In this document: piece after piece, positions 7,969 to 17,699 of the stretch
Numbering within the stretch: position 1 is the stretch's first letter
Layout: each line of letters opens with the position of its first letter
Assembly: GCF_024129865.1 (NCBI RefSeq)
Contig: NZ_JAMYFE010000050.1
Span: forward strand, 1 to 50,176
Direction: 5' to 3'
DNA length: 50,176 nucleotides
From: Stieleria tagensis
Lineage (GTDB): Bacteria; Planctomycetota; Planctomycetia; Pirellulales; Pirellulaceae
Notes under the pieces: model-generated
What the model was told of the DNA's origin: nothing
What the model saw: the letters and a program-made list of their open reading frames with translations, nothing else
Databases searched by the model: none
Program-made: the position numbers and the translations under genes

Positions 7969-8397
7969 ATGTTTTTCTCGATCGATGTTCACAGCGACGT
8001 CGCCATCTATTTGCAACTCGTCCGCCAGGTCAAGTTTGCGATAGCGGCCGGGACGATTCGCCCAGGTCAGCTATTGCCCAGCGTCCGCTCGCTTAGCAAT
8101 CAAGTCGCGCTCAACCCCAACACGGTGGCTCGCGCGTTCAACCAGCTGCAGGCCGATGGAGTGATTGAAACGCTCCGTGGTCGCGGCATGGTGGTTCGCG
8201 ACGATGCCGTCCAACTGTGTCGCAGCGAACGCGAATCGGTGCTCAACGAACGCATCGGTGCGGTCTTGGCCGAGGCCTGGCATGCAGGCTTGGCCAAGAA
8301 GCAAATCAAAACCTTTGTTGACGCGCACCTGGGTCAACTGTGTGAAACCGAGCCGGCCGTCCTGGCCACCGCGCCGGTCGACGACGACGACCCTTGA
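7969..8397 (+). CDS. GntR-family transcriptional regulator, YtrA type
   Basis: A short 142-residue GntR protein. Residues about 8-75 form the winged helix (IYLQLVRQVKFAIAAGTIRPGQLLPSVRSLS, NPNTVARAFNQLQADGVIETLRGRGMVV), followed by only a short helical tail. That architecture belongs to the YtrA subfamily, which characteristically regulates ABC transporters encoded directly downstream; the next two genes here are an ABC ATPase and permease. The ligand is unknown. A palindrome over its own promoter suggests negative autoregulation. Confidence 0.9.
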   Translation: MFFSIDVHSDVAIYLQLVRQVKFAIAAGTIRPGQLLPSVRSLSNQVALNPNTVARAFNQLQADGVIETLRGRGMVVRDDAVQLCRSERESVLNERIGAVLAEAWHAGLAKKQIKTFVDAHLGQLCETEPAVLATAPVDDDDP

Positions 8398-8486
8398 GCC
8401 TGCTGACGCAGCCGCCTGCCGGTTCGTCCCACACCGCCCGAAACTGCTTTTCTACTCGATCTTTCCTCAATCACAATCAAGCCGCC

Positions 8487-9386
8487 ATGGACCCCGTCAT
8501 CACCACCGATGCACTGACCATGCATTTTCGACGATGCGACGCGCTGGTGGGCGTCGATTTGGAAATCCAGCCGGGAACGGTTTTTGCCCTCCTGGGCGAA
8601 AACGGCGCCGGCAAGACAACGATGATTCGAATCTTGACCGGATTCCAAAAACCGACCAGCGGATCCTGTACCGTTTGCGGCATCAACCCGCTGGTCGATC
8701 CTCAAGGCGTCCGGCAACGCATCGGCTACGTCTCCGACGCACCGGCCTTGTACGACTGGATGTCTGTGGCCCAGATCGGAGGGTTCACGGCATCGTTTTA
8801 TGACGCGACGTTTTTACCCAGCTACGAAGCTGCGATCCGTCGCTACGAGATTCGGCCGGACCAGAAAATTCGCCACCTGTCCAAAGGCCAACGGGCCAAG
8901 GTCGCGCTGTCGCTGGCACTCGCCCATGATCCATCGCTGTTGATCATGGATGAACCGACCAGCGGGTTAGACCCCAAAGTCCGTCGCAGTTTTCTGGAGT
9001 CGATGATCGATCGGGCTGCGACCGGGCGAACCGTGTTCCTATCGAGCCACCAAATCAGCGAGGTCGAACGGGTCGCCGATACGATCGCGATCTTGCACCA
9101 CGGCAAGATCCGCCTGCACGGCCCGCTGCACGAGCTACGTGAGTCAATTCACGAATTGGTCATCGACACCGACGATCCATTGCGGGCGATCGCATCGCCA
9201 CCGGAACCGGCGGAGATCCTCTCGGAAGAATCGTCGGGGCGTTCGCGGCAACTGTACGTTCGCGGGTTGGAACCGGGCATGGTCCAAGCCATCCGCGACA
9301 CCCCTGGCGTGACGGAGGTGCGATCGAGAGTCGCGACATTGGAAGAGATCTTTGTCGCCTGCACGACCGATCCCCAACTGGTTTAA
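8487..9386 (+). CDS. ABC transporter ATP-binding protein
   Basis: A 299-residue ABC ATPase. Walker A is GENGAGKTT (38-45), the signature LSKGQRAKVALS lies at 131-142, and Walker B LLIMDEPTSGLD spans 151-162, followed by the H-loop SSH. The C-terminal about 90 residues form the extra domain usual in CcmA/YhaQ-type export ATPases. The ATG at 8487 is preferred over a TTG at 8394 that overlaps the GntR stop, because the family begins close to the first strand. It should power the membrane protein encoded next; the substrate is unknown. Confidence 0.92.
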   Translation: MDPVITTDALTMHFRRCDALVGVDLEIQPGTVFALLGENGAGKTTMIRILTGFQKPTSGSCTVCGINPLVDPQGVRQRIGYVSDAPALYDWMSVAQIGGFTASFYDATFLPSYEAAIRRYEIRPDQKIRHLSKGQRAKVALSLALAHDPSLLIMDEPTSGLDPKVRRSFLESMIDRAATGRTVFLSSHQISEVERVADTIAILHHGKIRLHGPLHELRESIHELVIDTDDPLRAIASPPEPAEILSEESSGRSRQLYVRGLEPGMVQAIRDTPGVTEVRSRVATLEEIFVACTTDPQLV

Positions 9387-9418
9387 GTCGCACCGCTACA
9401 CCAACCTATCTGCTACTC

Positions 9419-11890
9419 ATGACCATCGACGCAACCCTGCAAACAACCGCTACCACGCGTCACGAGGCATCCTCGACCGCTTGGTTCTGGTGGAAAGAGA
9501 CTCGGCAACTGGCGCCCCTGGTGCTGCTGCTGATTATTGTCGCTTTGATGATTGTTTTGTTGAACATCATCACCGAAGCCCTGATTCGATCGGCGGGCAT
9601 ACGACTGCCAAACGAAGTCGTGATGTTGGTCTTTCCTGGTTTGTTCGCCACCGGGGCTGGGCCATTGTTGGTCGGTCAAGAAAGGATGCAGCGAACGCTA
9701 CAGTGGCTCTCATTGTTGCCAATCACTGCCAAGCGACTGCTGATGACCAAGTTCCTGGTGGCCCTGGCAGGGCTGACGGCGATGTGGTGCTTTGCCGGCC
9801 TCGTGATCGTCGGTTTCGGCTTGGGCAGTCCAACGGAATCACCGTGGCAGATCGGCGGCCGCACCAGTTATTCAACCAATCCCTTCAGCTACCCGGTTTG
9901 GATCGTCCACTCCCTGTACATTTTGCTGGCCGGCTTCTACGTGGCCTGGCGGATCAAGAACCAGTTTTACTCGTTGGTCGCGCTGATCCCACTGGCATTT
10001 GCACCGATCATCATGACATCAATCACCGGTGGCATCCTGGACCGACCGCTGATGCACAGCGAACTCGATTGGATGAATCTAGGCTTTACACTGCTGGGCA
10101 TTGCGGTGATTGCCCCGCTCACCTACTGGACCGCACTGCATGCACTGGGCGCCGACGCAGCCCCTGCGTTATCGAAACTGGGAAGTTCGGCACTTTCGCC
10201 GGCCCAAATCCTTGCCGATGGAACTGCCCCCAAGTTTGGCACTCGAATCGCGCCGATCATTTGGCAATCCATCCATTCGGCCAGCGGCTCACTGGCTATT
10301 TTGGCCGGCATGATCTTGATCAGTTTATTCGCAGCGATGCGATTGGCATCGATCAGGTACCTCAATGGAATTGACAATTTACTTCCGCCGCTATTGTTGG
10401 CGGCACCACTGGCGATCTGCTGGCTGGGCGTCGGGGTGTTCAAACATGACGGTTCAGCCGAACGCGTGCGTTTCCTGGCCGATCGGGGCGTGTCACCGCG
10501 ACTGACCTACTTGGCCTTGCACGCGGTTCCACTCGCAATCCTGGCGGCGGCGATGATTCTGTATGGCCTATGGAATTTGGCGATACCACACAACGATGAT
10601 CATTCCGCTTTTGCCGAAACGCTACCCACGCTGATCACCTTGCTGGTGTTTGCCGCGGTACTGTATTCGGTTTCCCAGTGGACCAGTCAGTTTGTACGCA
10701 CGTTGATTCTATCGGTCATCCTGGCCCCGATCTTGGCGGCGATCATCGCGGGCTGGCTGTTCTTCTCCTTCACCCAACTCGGTTTTTCGCTGGGCGGTTT
10801 GGTGATCTGTGCCCTGGCCCCGGTCGCAGCAACCTTTTTCATGATGCGTCGCTATATGGATTCCCGCGACCGCCCGCTAACGTTTGTGGTCGGCGGATTG
10901 GTTGTCGCGTTGATCTTTATGCTGCCCATTGCATCCGCAGCCTGGCGGATTGGGTCGATTCCAAACATGGCGGCCAACCAACGCGCCGAATTGCTGGACG
11001 AAGCCAGAATCATCCAGCGAACCACTCGCAAACCGATCGGCGTGTCGATCCGTGGCATTGAACCATCGAACGAACGGCCGTTTGATTTTGAACGCGACCC
11101 GATCAAGGACATCGCCTATTCGCTCAACGGCTACTCGGTCGATCCGACGGAAATCATTCGACCGATTGATGCGGACCAACTGCGATCGGTACCGCCGGCG
11201 ACCGTCGATTACTGGGGGCTCGATGTCTGGTATGGAAACTTTCATCGCGCTCAAATGCGATGGCAACAAGCCGACCAGGCAGATGCATTTGACACCTTCA
11301 AACCTTGGCTGACCGCTACGGCAAAATTGTTGGTTGGGCTTCGCCAAAGCACCCAACTAAGCGACCAAGAGGCTGCCGATCGAATGGAAGTTTTGCTAAT
11401 CGACACGTTGGCACAGGACCAGATGAAACCGCATTCCGATGATGCGGCCGTGCGTCTGGTAAACGCCGCACTGGGAACCCCCGCTAGCCGATCTCAAGCA
11501 CGCCGACGTGCCGTTTTAGCCCAGTGGTATGGGAAACTAACCAGCGAGAATGAACGAACCAATTGGCGTGCCGACTACTTGCAGCATGAACCACGCGGCC
11601 TGATCGCCTGGATCGAACCACGGCGGTATGAACAATACATCATGGCGTTGCTGGACGGCGCCACTCAATCGCAACACCGTTCTGGCGACGACCGCTGGCT
11701 ACACATCGTTCATGACTTCAATCAATCCGGCGGCATCTTTTCATCCAGCCGTTATGGACAACGGATGCGGGCGATGCCAGCCATCGAAACGATGACCCTC
11801 GGACAACTGACCGGTTACGCACAGCTTTGGGGTCGAGACTGGGAATTTGCCAACCCCGATAACAGCCCCACATCCAACGACGCCGAGTGA
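9419..11890 (+). CDS. Very large ABC-2-type permease with C-terminal soluble domain
   Basis: An 823-residue protein encoded 32 bases after the ATPase. Residues about 30-270 contain a first set of six hydrophobic helices (LAPLVLLLIIVALMIVLLNII onward). Residues about 295-510 contain a second set, so it looks like two ABC-2 permease halves joined. The last 310 residues are hydrophilic, with no recognised motif, and probably lie outside the membrane. Ordinary ABC-2 permeases have about 250-550 residues. Pairing with the upstream ATPase and GntR regulator supports an export or membrane-stress transporter; the cargo cannot be inferred. Confidence 0.8.
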   Translation: MTIDATLQTTATTRHEASSTAWFWWKETRQLAPLVLLLIIVALMIVLLNIITEALIRSAGIRLPNEVVMLVFPGLFATGAGPLLVGQERMQRTLQWLSLLPITAKRLLMTKFLVALAGLTAMWCFAGLVIVGFGLGSPTESPWQIGGRTSYSTNPFSYPVWIVHSLYILLAGFYVAWRIKNQFYSLVALIPLAFAPIIMTSITGGILDRPLMHSELDWMNLGFTLLGIAVIAPLTYWTALHALGADAAPALSKLGSSALSPAQILADGTAPKFGTRIAPIIWQSIHSASGSLAILAGMILISLFAAMRLASIRYLNGIDNLLPPLLLAAPLAICWLGVGVFKHDGSAERVRFLADRGVSPRLTYLALHAVPLAILAAAMILYGLWNLAIPHNDDHSAFAETLPTLITLLVFAAVLYSVSQWTSQFVRTLILSVILAPILAAIIAGWLFFSFTQLGFSLGGLVICALAPVAATFFMMRRYMDSRDRPLTFVVGGLVVALIFMLPIASAAWRIGSIPNMAANQRAELLDEARIIQRTTRKPIGVSIRGIEPSNERPFDFERDPIKDIAYSLNGYSVDPTEIIRPIDADQLRSVPPATVDYWGLDVWYGNFHRAQMRWQQADQADAFDTFKPWLTATAKLLVGLRQSTQLSDQEAADRMEVLLIDTLAQDQMKPHSDDAAVRLVNAALGTPASRSQARRRAVLAQWYGKLTSENERTNWRADYLQHEPRGLIAWIEPRRYEQYIMALLDGATQSQHRSGDDRWLHIVHDFNQSGGIFSSSRYGQRMRAMPAIETMTLGQLTGYAQLWGRDWEFANPDNSPTSNDAE

Positions 11891-11898
11891 TCTGAACC

Positions 11899-13311
11899 AT
11901 GAATGCCACTACCACCACCTCTCGCGACCGAACGCTGATCGGACTGATCGCGTTGCCCCTGTTGCTGCTCGGCATCTTGCTGATTTGCAGTATTGTTTCC
12001 TGGCAACGTCACGCAGCCCAAATCAAACCGATGCTGCTGGATTCCTTTGGTGCCGACATCATCAACACGGCCTGCCCGCTAGAAACACACTATCGATCCA
12101 CGACATCCACACAGCAAACCGCCACCCTGCGTAGCATTCTGTACGCGGTCGATGCGCTCGACACGAAATATCGCAGCGTGTCGAGTTTGATTCGGACGGA
12201 TGACGAAGACCCGGCGAAGGAATCTTGGTACGAGACCCGAAACGAACAACCGGTGGATCAATACGTCACGCAGTACCTGGACGAAGCGCGACCGATTGTC
12301 GATGCACTCGCCACACTTGATTTAACCGGTCCGGCGATCTGGCTGCCGAGCGATTTTGGCTATAGAAACGATTGGACCAACGATGTCTATCGGATTGAAC
12401 AACTCATCGGATTGCTGCGAATTAATTTCCACGCGGCGCTCAAATCCGCTGCCAATTCAGCGGAACCAGACACCCAACCGGCCCTCTCTGCACTGCGTCT
12501 GTACGACCAATTTGTTGCTCTGCCGATCAGTACCTCGCGCGTCGGCTGGGAACAGCGCAGGCTGTCACAGGAATTTTCATTCCTACGTGCGGTTGAAATT
12601 TCGCTGCAGCACGACTTGTGGAATGAAACTGATTTGCAAACGATCAGCGACTCGGTGGGCAAGCAAATCAATGACCAATCGCGATGGCAACAAACCATCG
12701 AATCCGAACAACTGGCGCGCGCGCCCTGGCTGGACGATGCCAAGCTGGAACAAGAATACGACTCGACAACCTATGTCGAAACCATTGCGCCCAGCCGCCG
12801 CGTCGAGTGGTTGACCCAATACAATCGACTGGAGCAGATGGGTGGCATCGGAACGCCACGGGCGATCAATACAGCCCTCAAAATACAAACCGAATACTGG
12901 GACGAAAGAGGGCGAGGAATCGACGCGGCCCTCCAGTTCCCGCTTTACAGCAACGAGGTCAGCATGAGCCGGATGGATGGCTCCAAAGCTTGGCTGGCCA
13001 AGTTGTTCGCCAAAGTTGCCAATGAGCGGCGACACGCGCGCACCGCCGTTGCCATCGCGTTGTACAAATCCAAATTTGGCTCCTTCCCCGATACGCTCGA
13101 CGAACTCTCCAAAGTCGGATTGGCGGTCGATGATCGCCAGGACCTAAATCACAACACCTTCGAATACGTCGTTGACGACGACGCAGCACGACTGGGAAAC
13201 GCCGCTCATGAATTTCCGTTACAAATTCACACCAACATTGAAATCTACGACACCCCAGCACATACACTGACGTCCATCTTGGAACAGTACCGCATGACCA
13301 CCATTCGTTAG
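11899..13311 (+). CDS. Single-pass membrane protein of unknown function in the ABC operon
   Basis: 470 residues starting 8 bases after the permease stop. One membrane helix (about 14-35, LIALPLLLLGILLICSIVSW) is followed by a large hydrophilic, probably extracytoplasmic, helical domain. Near residues 380-410 the stretch ALYKSKFGSFPDTLDELSKVGL resembles the short Phe/Tyr-Pro-x-x-Leu-x-Glu-Leu motif found in pseudopilin-type C-termini and in many planctomycete proteins next to ABC transporters. No enzymatic motif was recognised. Tight spacing indicates a role with the transporter. Confidence 0.75.
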   Translation: MNATTTTSRDRTLIGLIALPLLLLGILLICSIVSWQRHAAQIKPMLLDSFGADIINTACPLETHYRSTTSTQQTATLRSILYAVDALDTKYRSVSSLIRTDDEDPAKESWYETRNEQPVDQYVTQYLDEARPIVDALATLDLTGPAIWLPSDFGYRNDWTNDVYRIEQLIGLLRINFHAALKSAANSAEPDTQPALSALRLYDQFVALPISTSRVGWEQRRLSQEFSFLRAVEISLQHDLWNETDLQTISDSVGKQINDQSRWQQTIESEQLARAPWLDDAKLEQEYDSTTYVETIAPSRRVEWLTQYNRLEQMGGIGTPRAINTALKIQTEYWDERGRGIDAALQFPLYSNEVSMSRMDGSKAWLAKLFAKVANERRHARTAVAIALYKSKFGSFPDTLDELSKVGLAVDDRQDLNHNTFEYVVDDDAARLGNAAHEFPLQIHTNIEIYDTPAHTLTSILEQYRMTTIR

Positions 13312-13324
13312 CCGCCGCTTGGAA

Positions 13325-14419
13325 ATGGAATCGGACCTCAATCCCTATCAACCGATTCCGACTGCCGCCGCCCGACCGCTCGAATCCGGTGAACTGTCGT
13401 TTGCGGGTCAAATCAGCGAGACCGACTACATCGCGTTGCTACCGCAGCAGCGGTTACTCAGGGGGCTGGTCATGATCCTGCTGGTGTTGCTGGCGCCGGT
13501 CACGTTGATGACCGCTGGGGTATGCGTCTATATGGTCGCGACATTGCAAAGCGGCCACGAAACCGTCATTGCGTTTGCGATGTTGCTGTTTCTGCTAACC
13601 CTGTCCTACGTTGCGATTCGCATTTTAGGACCAGGCTATCGTGCCCGTCGACAACTGAAACGTCATCCGGATTTGCTGGGTCCTGCACAAGGCCGATTCG
13701 CTAGCGACGGATTGGTGTTCGATGACGGCGATTGCACCCATTGGTTTGCCGCAAACTGGCACCTCGGGATTTTGGTTCACAATTCCGGCATCCGTGTCCC
13801 GATCGACACCAATCCGTATCGCTACCTGGCTCTGTCCGAGCGACTGTTTGATCACTTTGATGCCCCTGCCGCACGTCGTCAAATCGAAGCATGGAAAACT
13901 CAAGCCGACACGACCAACGGCTGGTCGCAGTGGCCGCTCACCGGGGACGACGCGTCGGATCAAGTTCGATTTGCTGGCAGCATTAGCACTCGCCAGTCGC
14001 TGCAAACCGCCGACCTAAAAAGCAAAGCGGTAATGGAAACGCTTGCCGTCGCGGCCGGCGTCGCAGGTACCGCGTTGGCCTGGCACTCCGACCACACGGA
14101 AATCATGATTCTGTGCGCCGCATACACGCTGTTCACGATCGTGTCTTCGATTCGAATTTGGCGGATGTACTTCGTCGGACATCACGATATCACGTGGGAC
14201 CAGTCGGGCTGGATCAGCGATACCGAATTGGCGTGGCGAACGGAATTCCAAGGCGCGAAAATCCCGCTGCGGGAATTCGAGCGTACCGAAATCAGCGAGC
14301 AGGCTCTGGTGATGACATCCCGGCGTGGTGTTACCTTCCTGATTTTGCGCGAGCACGTCGAAAGCGATGACCAATGGCAACGTATTTCACAGCAGTTTGC
14401 CACGGAAAGACTGCCGTAG
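13325..14419 (+). CDS. Membrane protein with two helical hairpins, YcxB-like layout
   Basis: 364 residues. The ATG at 13325 is preferred to a TTG at 13319. Two close membrane helices (about 42-67 and 74-96) are followed by a soluble beta-rich segment (GRFASDGLVFDDGD, HWFAANWHLGILV). A second, weaker pair of helices (about 238-275) precedes another similar soluble segment ending with MTSRRGVTFLILRE. The alternation of helical hairpin and small beta domain, twice, is reminiscent of YcxB-like proteins, here apparently duplicated. No catalytic motif is visible. It belongs to the operon (13-base gap) and may assist the ABC system. Confidence 0.7.
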   Translation: MESDLNPYQPIPTAAARPLESGELSFAGQISETDYIALLPQQRLLRGLVMILLVLLAPVTLMTAGVCVYMVATLQSGHETVIAFAMLLFLLTLSYVAIRILGPGYRARRQLKRHPDLLGPAQGRFASDGLVFDDGDCTHWFAANWHLGILVHNSGIRVPIDTNPYRYLALSERLFDHFDAPAARRQIEAWKTQADTTNGWSQWPLTGDDASDQVRFAGSISTRQSLQTADLKSKAVMETLAVAAGVAGTALAWHSDHTEIMILCAAYTLFTIVSSIRIWRMYFVGHHDITWDQSGWISDTELAWRTEFQGAKIPLREFERTEISEQALVMTSRRGVTFLILREHVESDDQWQRISQQFATERLP

Positions 14420-14471
14420 TGACATCATGCTGATTGGCCTATCATGATCGGTTGGAAGACACCGACACCCC

Positions 14472-16169
14472 GTGGCCGGATCACAATCGCGCGTGAAGAA
14501 TCGAATCCTTCGCTATTACCGTGGATTTTCCTTTGTCGGGTTAGCCGTCGCCGCCTTGTTGTTTGCTGCGTCGGTCACACCCTCTCTGCTGCCGCGACAC
14601 TATGTAACCCAGGGTCTGCTGTCCGGATTTGCACTGGCCGTTGGCTATGGTCTGGGTGTGGTGATGGTTTGGTGTTACCAGTTCTTTGAACTGCCCTCGC
14701 CGAGTCGCGGCGTGGAATATTTCTCGAAACGTATCACAACGGTACTGGTCGCGGCCACGTTCCTGGTCTGTTTGCGGAACATGACGTTTTGGCAAAACTC
14801 GATCCGCAAATTGATGGAGATGCCCGACCTGGAAACAGCCTATCCGTTTCGGGCGGCTCTGATTGCGATCGTGTTCGGTGCGGTATTGATCGCAGCGGCG
14901 CGCACCCTGATCGCTTGTGGCATGTTCCTTTTTCGACGCATCAACCGCTACGTGCCGCCCCGTGTCGCCGTGGCAACCAGTGGGCTTTTGGTCGGATTCA
15001 TAACGCTGTTCTTGGTCAATGGTGTCGTGGCCCGGGGCCTGTTGGCACTGGCCGATTCGGTCTCGTTGCGGGCCGATGAACTGATCGAAGAAGGCATGGA
15101 AATGCCCACCGACCCCTTGGCCTGTGGCAGTGAGGAATCGTTGGTCCAGTGGGATTCGATCGGCCGTCAGGGAAAAAAATTTCTAACCGACGGTCCCACC
15201 TCACAGTCCATCGCAGAATTATGGGGTGCAATAAAAACCAGCCAACCACCCGAGCAACAACCGATTCGTGTTTATGTCGGCATGCGTTCACGCGACAGCG
15301 AACAGGAGCGTGCCGAATTGGCGCTGCAGGAACTCAAACGCGTGGGTGCCTTTGACCGGTCCGTTCTGATCGTTGCCACCCCAACAGGAACCGGTTGGTT
15401 GGATCCCAGTGCGGTCGACACATTGGAATACTTGCATGCCGGCGACACGGCAATTGTGGCCACCCAATATTCCTACTTGCCCAGTTGGATCACGATCCTG
15501 GTCGACCCGCAGCGCTCGATTCGATCGGCGCGTCATCTGTTCCGCGAGGTCTACGATCATTGGACGACACTTCCCAAAGACTCCCGACCACGACTGTATT
15601 TGTTCGGACTCAGTCTGGGGGCACTCGGATCAGAGCAATCCGCTGACATTTACACGATTCTAGAAGACCCGATACAGGGCGCCGTTTGGAGCGGGCCGCC
15701 GTTTCCAAGTTCGCAGTGGGCGAACATGACAGAATCGCGGCAGGCGGGGTCACCGGCTTGGTTGCCCAAATTCCAAGACGGGCGGTTGCTGCGTTTCACA
15801 GGCCGATTGAATTCATTGGATGTCGATCGGCCGTGGGGCAAAATTCGCAATGTTTATCTGCAACATGCCAGCGACCCGATGGTTTTCTTTCGATCCGATC
15901 TGTGGCGGCGTCAACCGGAATGGTTGACCGATCGGCGCGGCCCGGATGTGTCACCCTATCTGGTCTGGTACCCGATCGTGACGGCCTTGCAAATTGCATT
16001 TGATTTGCCGATGGCAACCACTGTCCCGCTAGGCTACGGCCACAATTACTCGCCACAAGGCTATCTGAACGCCTGGATCGCAGTCACGGATCCTGATGCA
16101 TGGGACAGCGCGGACAACCAGCAACTGATCGACACGGTGATGAAACGATTCGCCGAGAGTGACGACTAG
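14472..16169 (+). CDS. Membrane-bound alpha/beta hydrolase (DUF2319/Abhydrolase_9 type)
   Basis: 565 residues from a GTG at 14472; another GTG at 14493 is an alternative. The N-terminal half has about five membrane helices (to about residue 190). The C-terminal half matches the DUF2319 hydrolase family: ERAELALQELKRVGAFDRSVL, ATPTGTGWLDPSAVDTLEYL, QYSYLPSWITILVDP and the nucleophile elbow Gly-Leu-Ser381-Leu-Gly followed by ALGSE. The family is known mainly from actinobacteria, and its substrate is not established to my knowledge. A role in lipid or envelope ester metabolism is only a guess. It follows the preceding gene by 52 bases. Confidence 0.82.
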   Translation: MAGSQSRVKNRILRYYRGFSFVGLAVAALLFAASVTPSLLPRHYVTQGLLSGFALAVGYGLGVVMVWCYQFFELPSPSRGVEYFSKRITTVLVAATFLVCLRNMTFWQNSIRKLMEMPDLETAYPFRAALIAIVFGAVLIAAARTLIACGMFLFRRINRYVPPRVAVATSGLLVGFITLFLVNGVVARGLLALADSVSLRADELIEEGMEMPTDPLACGSEESLVQWDSIGRQGKKFLTDGPTSQSIAELWGAIKTSQPPEQQPIRVYVGMRSRDSEQERAELALQELKRVGAFDRSVLIVATPTGTGWLDPSAVDTLEYLHAGDTAIVATQYSYLPSWITILVDPQRSIRSARHLFREVYDHWTTLPKDSRPRLYLFGLSLGALGSEQSADIYTILEDPIQGAVWSGPPFPSSQWANMTESRQAGSPAWLPKFQDGRLLRFTGRLNSLDVDRPWGKIRNVYLQHASDPMVFFRSDLWRRQPEWLTDRRGPDVSPYLVWYPIVTALQIAFDLPMATTVPLGYGHNYSPQGYLNAWIAVTDPDAWDSADNQQLIDTVMKRFAESDD

Positions 16170-16259
16170 CACCGTCGATAGATGGTTCGAAATGCTGCTG
16201 CTACACTGACAGGTGCCACTTTCAACGCACGCTCTACGCATGGCCAATTCACGACTTTG

Positions 16260-17699
16260 ATGCCGGACCAATCACGACCAGCACGGATTGATTTTCACCA
16301 GGGGACCGTTCGTCTGTTCGGGATGAGTGATGAATTTGTGCAGCGTGTCCTCACTGACCTGGAATTGGTATGGGACCCCCGCGAAGCCTGTTTTCGCTGC
16401 GACGCAATGTTCGCCGGTGCAATCCGGCAACGCTTGAACGATTCACTCGCTGGCACATTGGAATGGCAAGTTGGACGCGACGCAGGGCAAACGCAGACGT
16501 CACTGACAATCAACGACCATCGTCGCATCAAACTTCGGCGTGACCAGATCGATGCGGTCGAGGCCTTTGAACAGGGCGGCGGTAATGGATTGCTGGTGAT
16601 GCCCACTGGAACAGGCAAGACGGTGGTTGCGATTGAATTGATGATCCGCAATCGATGCAGCACTCTGATCGTCGTCCCGGTCCGCGACCTGATGTACCAG
16701 TGGCACAGTAAGATCCTGGAGGCCACCGGAATTGATGCCGGCCTGATCGGCGACGGAGTGCATCGTGTCAGTCCGATCAGTGTGACAACCTACGACAGTG
16801 CCGCGATCCACATGCCGCGGATCGGCGACCGCTTCCAGATGATCATCTTTGATGAAGTCCACCATCTTGCCGGCCCCTGGCGCAGTGATGCCGCCAGAAT
16901 GTCGATCGCCGACCGCCGACTAGGATTGACCGCCACCCTGCCCAGCGACGACCAACGTCTGGCGGTCTTGCAACAGCTGGTCGGACCGACGCTCTATCGA
17001 CAATCGATCAGTGAAGCGTCGGGGAAATCGCTGGCCGATTACAGCGTGCAGCGGATCGCAGTTCAGTTGAGCGAGCAGGAACGTCAGCGATATCGTGAAC
17101 TCTCACAACAAATCCAAAAGTTCGTCTTCGATCAAAAGGAGATCGACCCGCGTTTCAAATGGGACGACACCTACAAGTTATCGGGCATGGTGCGTGAAGA
17201 TTCCCAGCGAGCCACCGATGCGACCCGAGCGATGCGAGCCTTCCAGGCCAAACGTCGCGTCGAAGAACAAGCCGAATCCAAACTGCGAATCCTGGAAGAC
17301 CTGTTCCGGCTACACACCGGCCAAAGTGTGATCGTGTTTACCGGTTCCAATGTGATGGCCAGAAAAATCTCGACACGATTTTTGGTCCCGTGTTTGCTAT
17401 CGCATTGCGGCAAACGCGAACGCCAGGAATGGCTACAGGGCTTTGCCGAAGGGCGTTATCCGGTCTTGGTTGCCAATCGAGTGCTGGACGAAGGTGTTGA
17501 TTTGCCGGAGGTCAAAACGGCGATCGTGCTGGGCGGATTATCCAGCCAGCGGCAAGCCATTCAGCGTCTCGGCCGGGTGCTGCGAAAGGGCAGCGGCGGC
17601 CAACGCGCCACGCTTTATGAAGTGGTTGTCGATGACACCAACGAAGTCCAACGCAGTCGTGATCGGCGCCGCAACGCTGCCTACCAAATCAAGCGATGA
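16260..17699 (+). CDS. XPB-like superfamily 2 DNA helicase
   Basis: 479 residues from the ATG at 16260, chosen because upstream residues in the frame look unrelated. An N-terminal about 90-residue region (RIDFHQGTVRLFGMSDEF...) sits where XPB has its damage-recognition domain. Walker A is MPTGTGKT (114-121), motif II is DEVHH (198-202), motif III LGLTATLP. A thumb-like insertion follows (VQLSEQERQRYRELSQQI), then helicase motifs IV-VI (VIVFTGSN, VANRVLDEGVDLPEVKTAIVLGG, QRLGRVLRKG). The XPB RED motif after TAT reads PSDD here. The stop overlaps the start of a DUF790-type nuclease, matching the archaeal XPB-Bax1 arrangement. Expected role: ATP-driven DNA opening in repair. Confidence 0.88.
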   Translation: MPDQSRPARIDFHQGTVRLFGMSDEFVQRVLTDLELVWDPREACFRCDAMFAGAIRQRLNDSLAGTLEWQVGRDAGQTQTSLTINDHRRIKLRRDQIDAVEAFEQGGGNGLLVMPTGTGKTVVAIELMIRNRCSTLIVVPVRDLMYQWHSKILEATGIDAGLIGDGVHRVSPISVTTYDSAAIHMPRIGDRFQMIIFDEVHHLAGPWRSDAARMSIADRRLGLTATLPSDDQRLAVLQQLVGPTLYRQSISEASGKSLADYSVQRIAVQLSEQERQRYRELSQQIQKFVFDQKEIDPRFKWDDTYKLSGMVREDSQRATDATRAMRAFQAKRRVEEQAESKLRILEDLFRLHTGQSVIVFTGSNVMARKISTRFLVPCLLSHCGKRERQEWLQGFAEGRYPVLVANRVLDEGVDLPEVKTAIVLGGLSSQRQAIQRLGRVLRKGSGGQRATLYEVVVDDTNEVQRSRDRRRNAAYQIKR

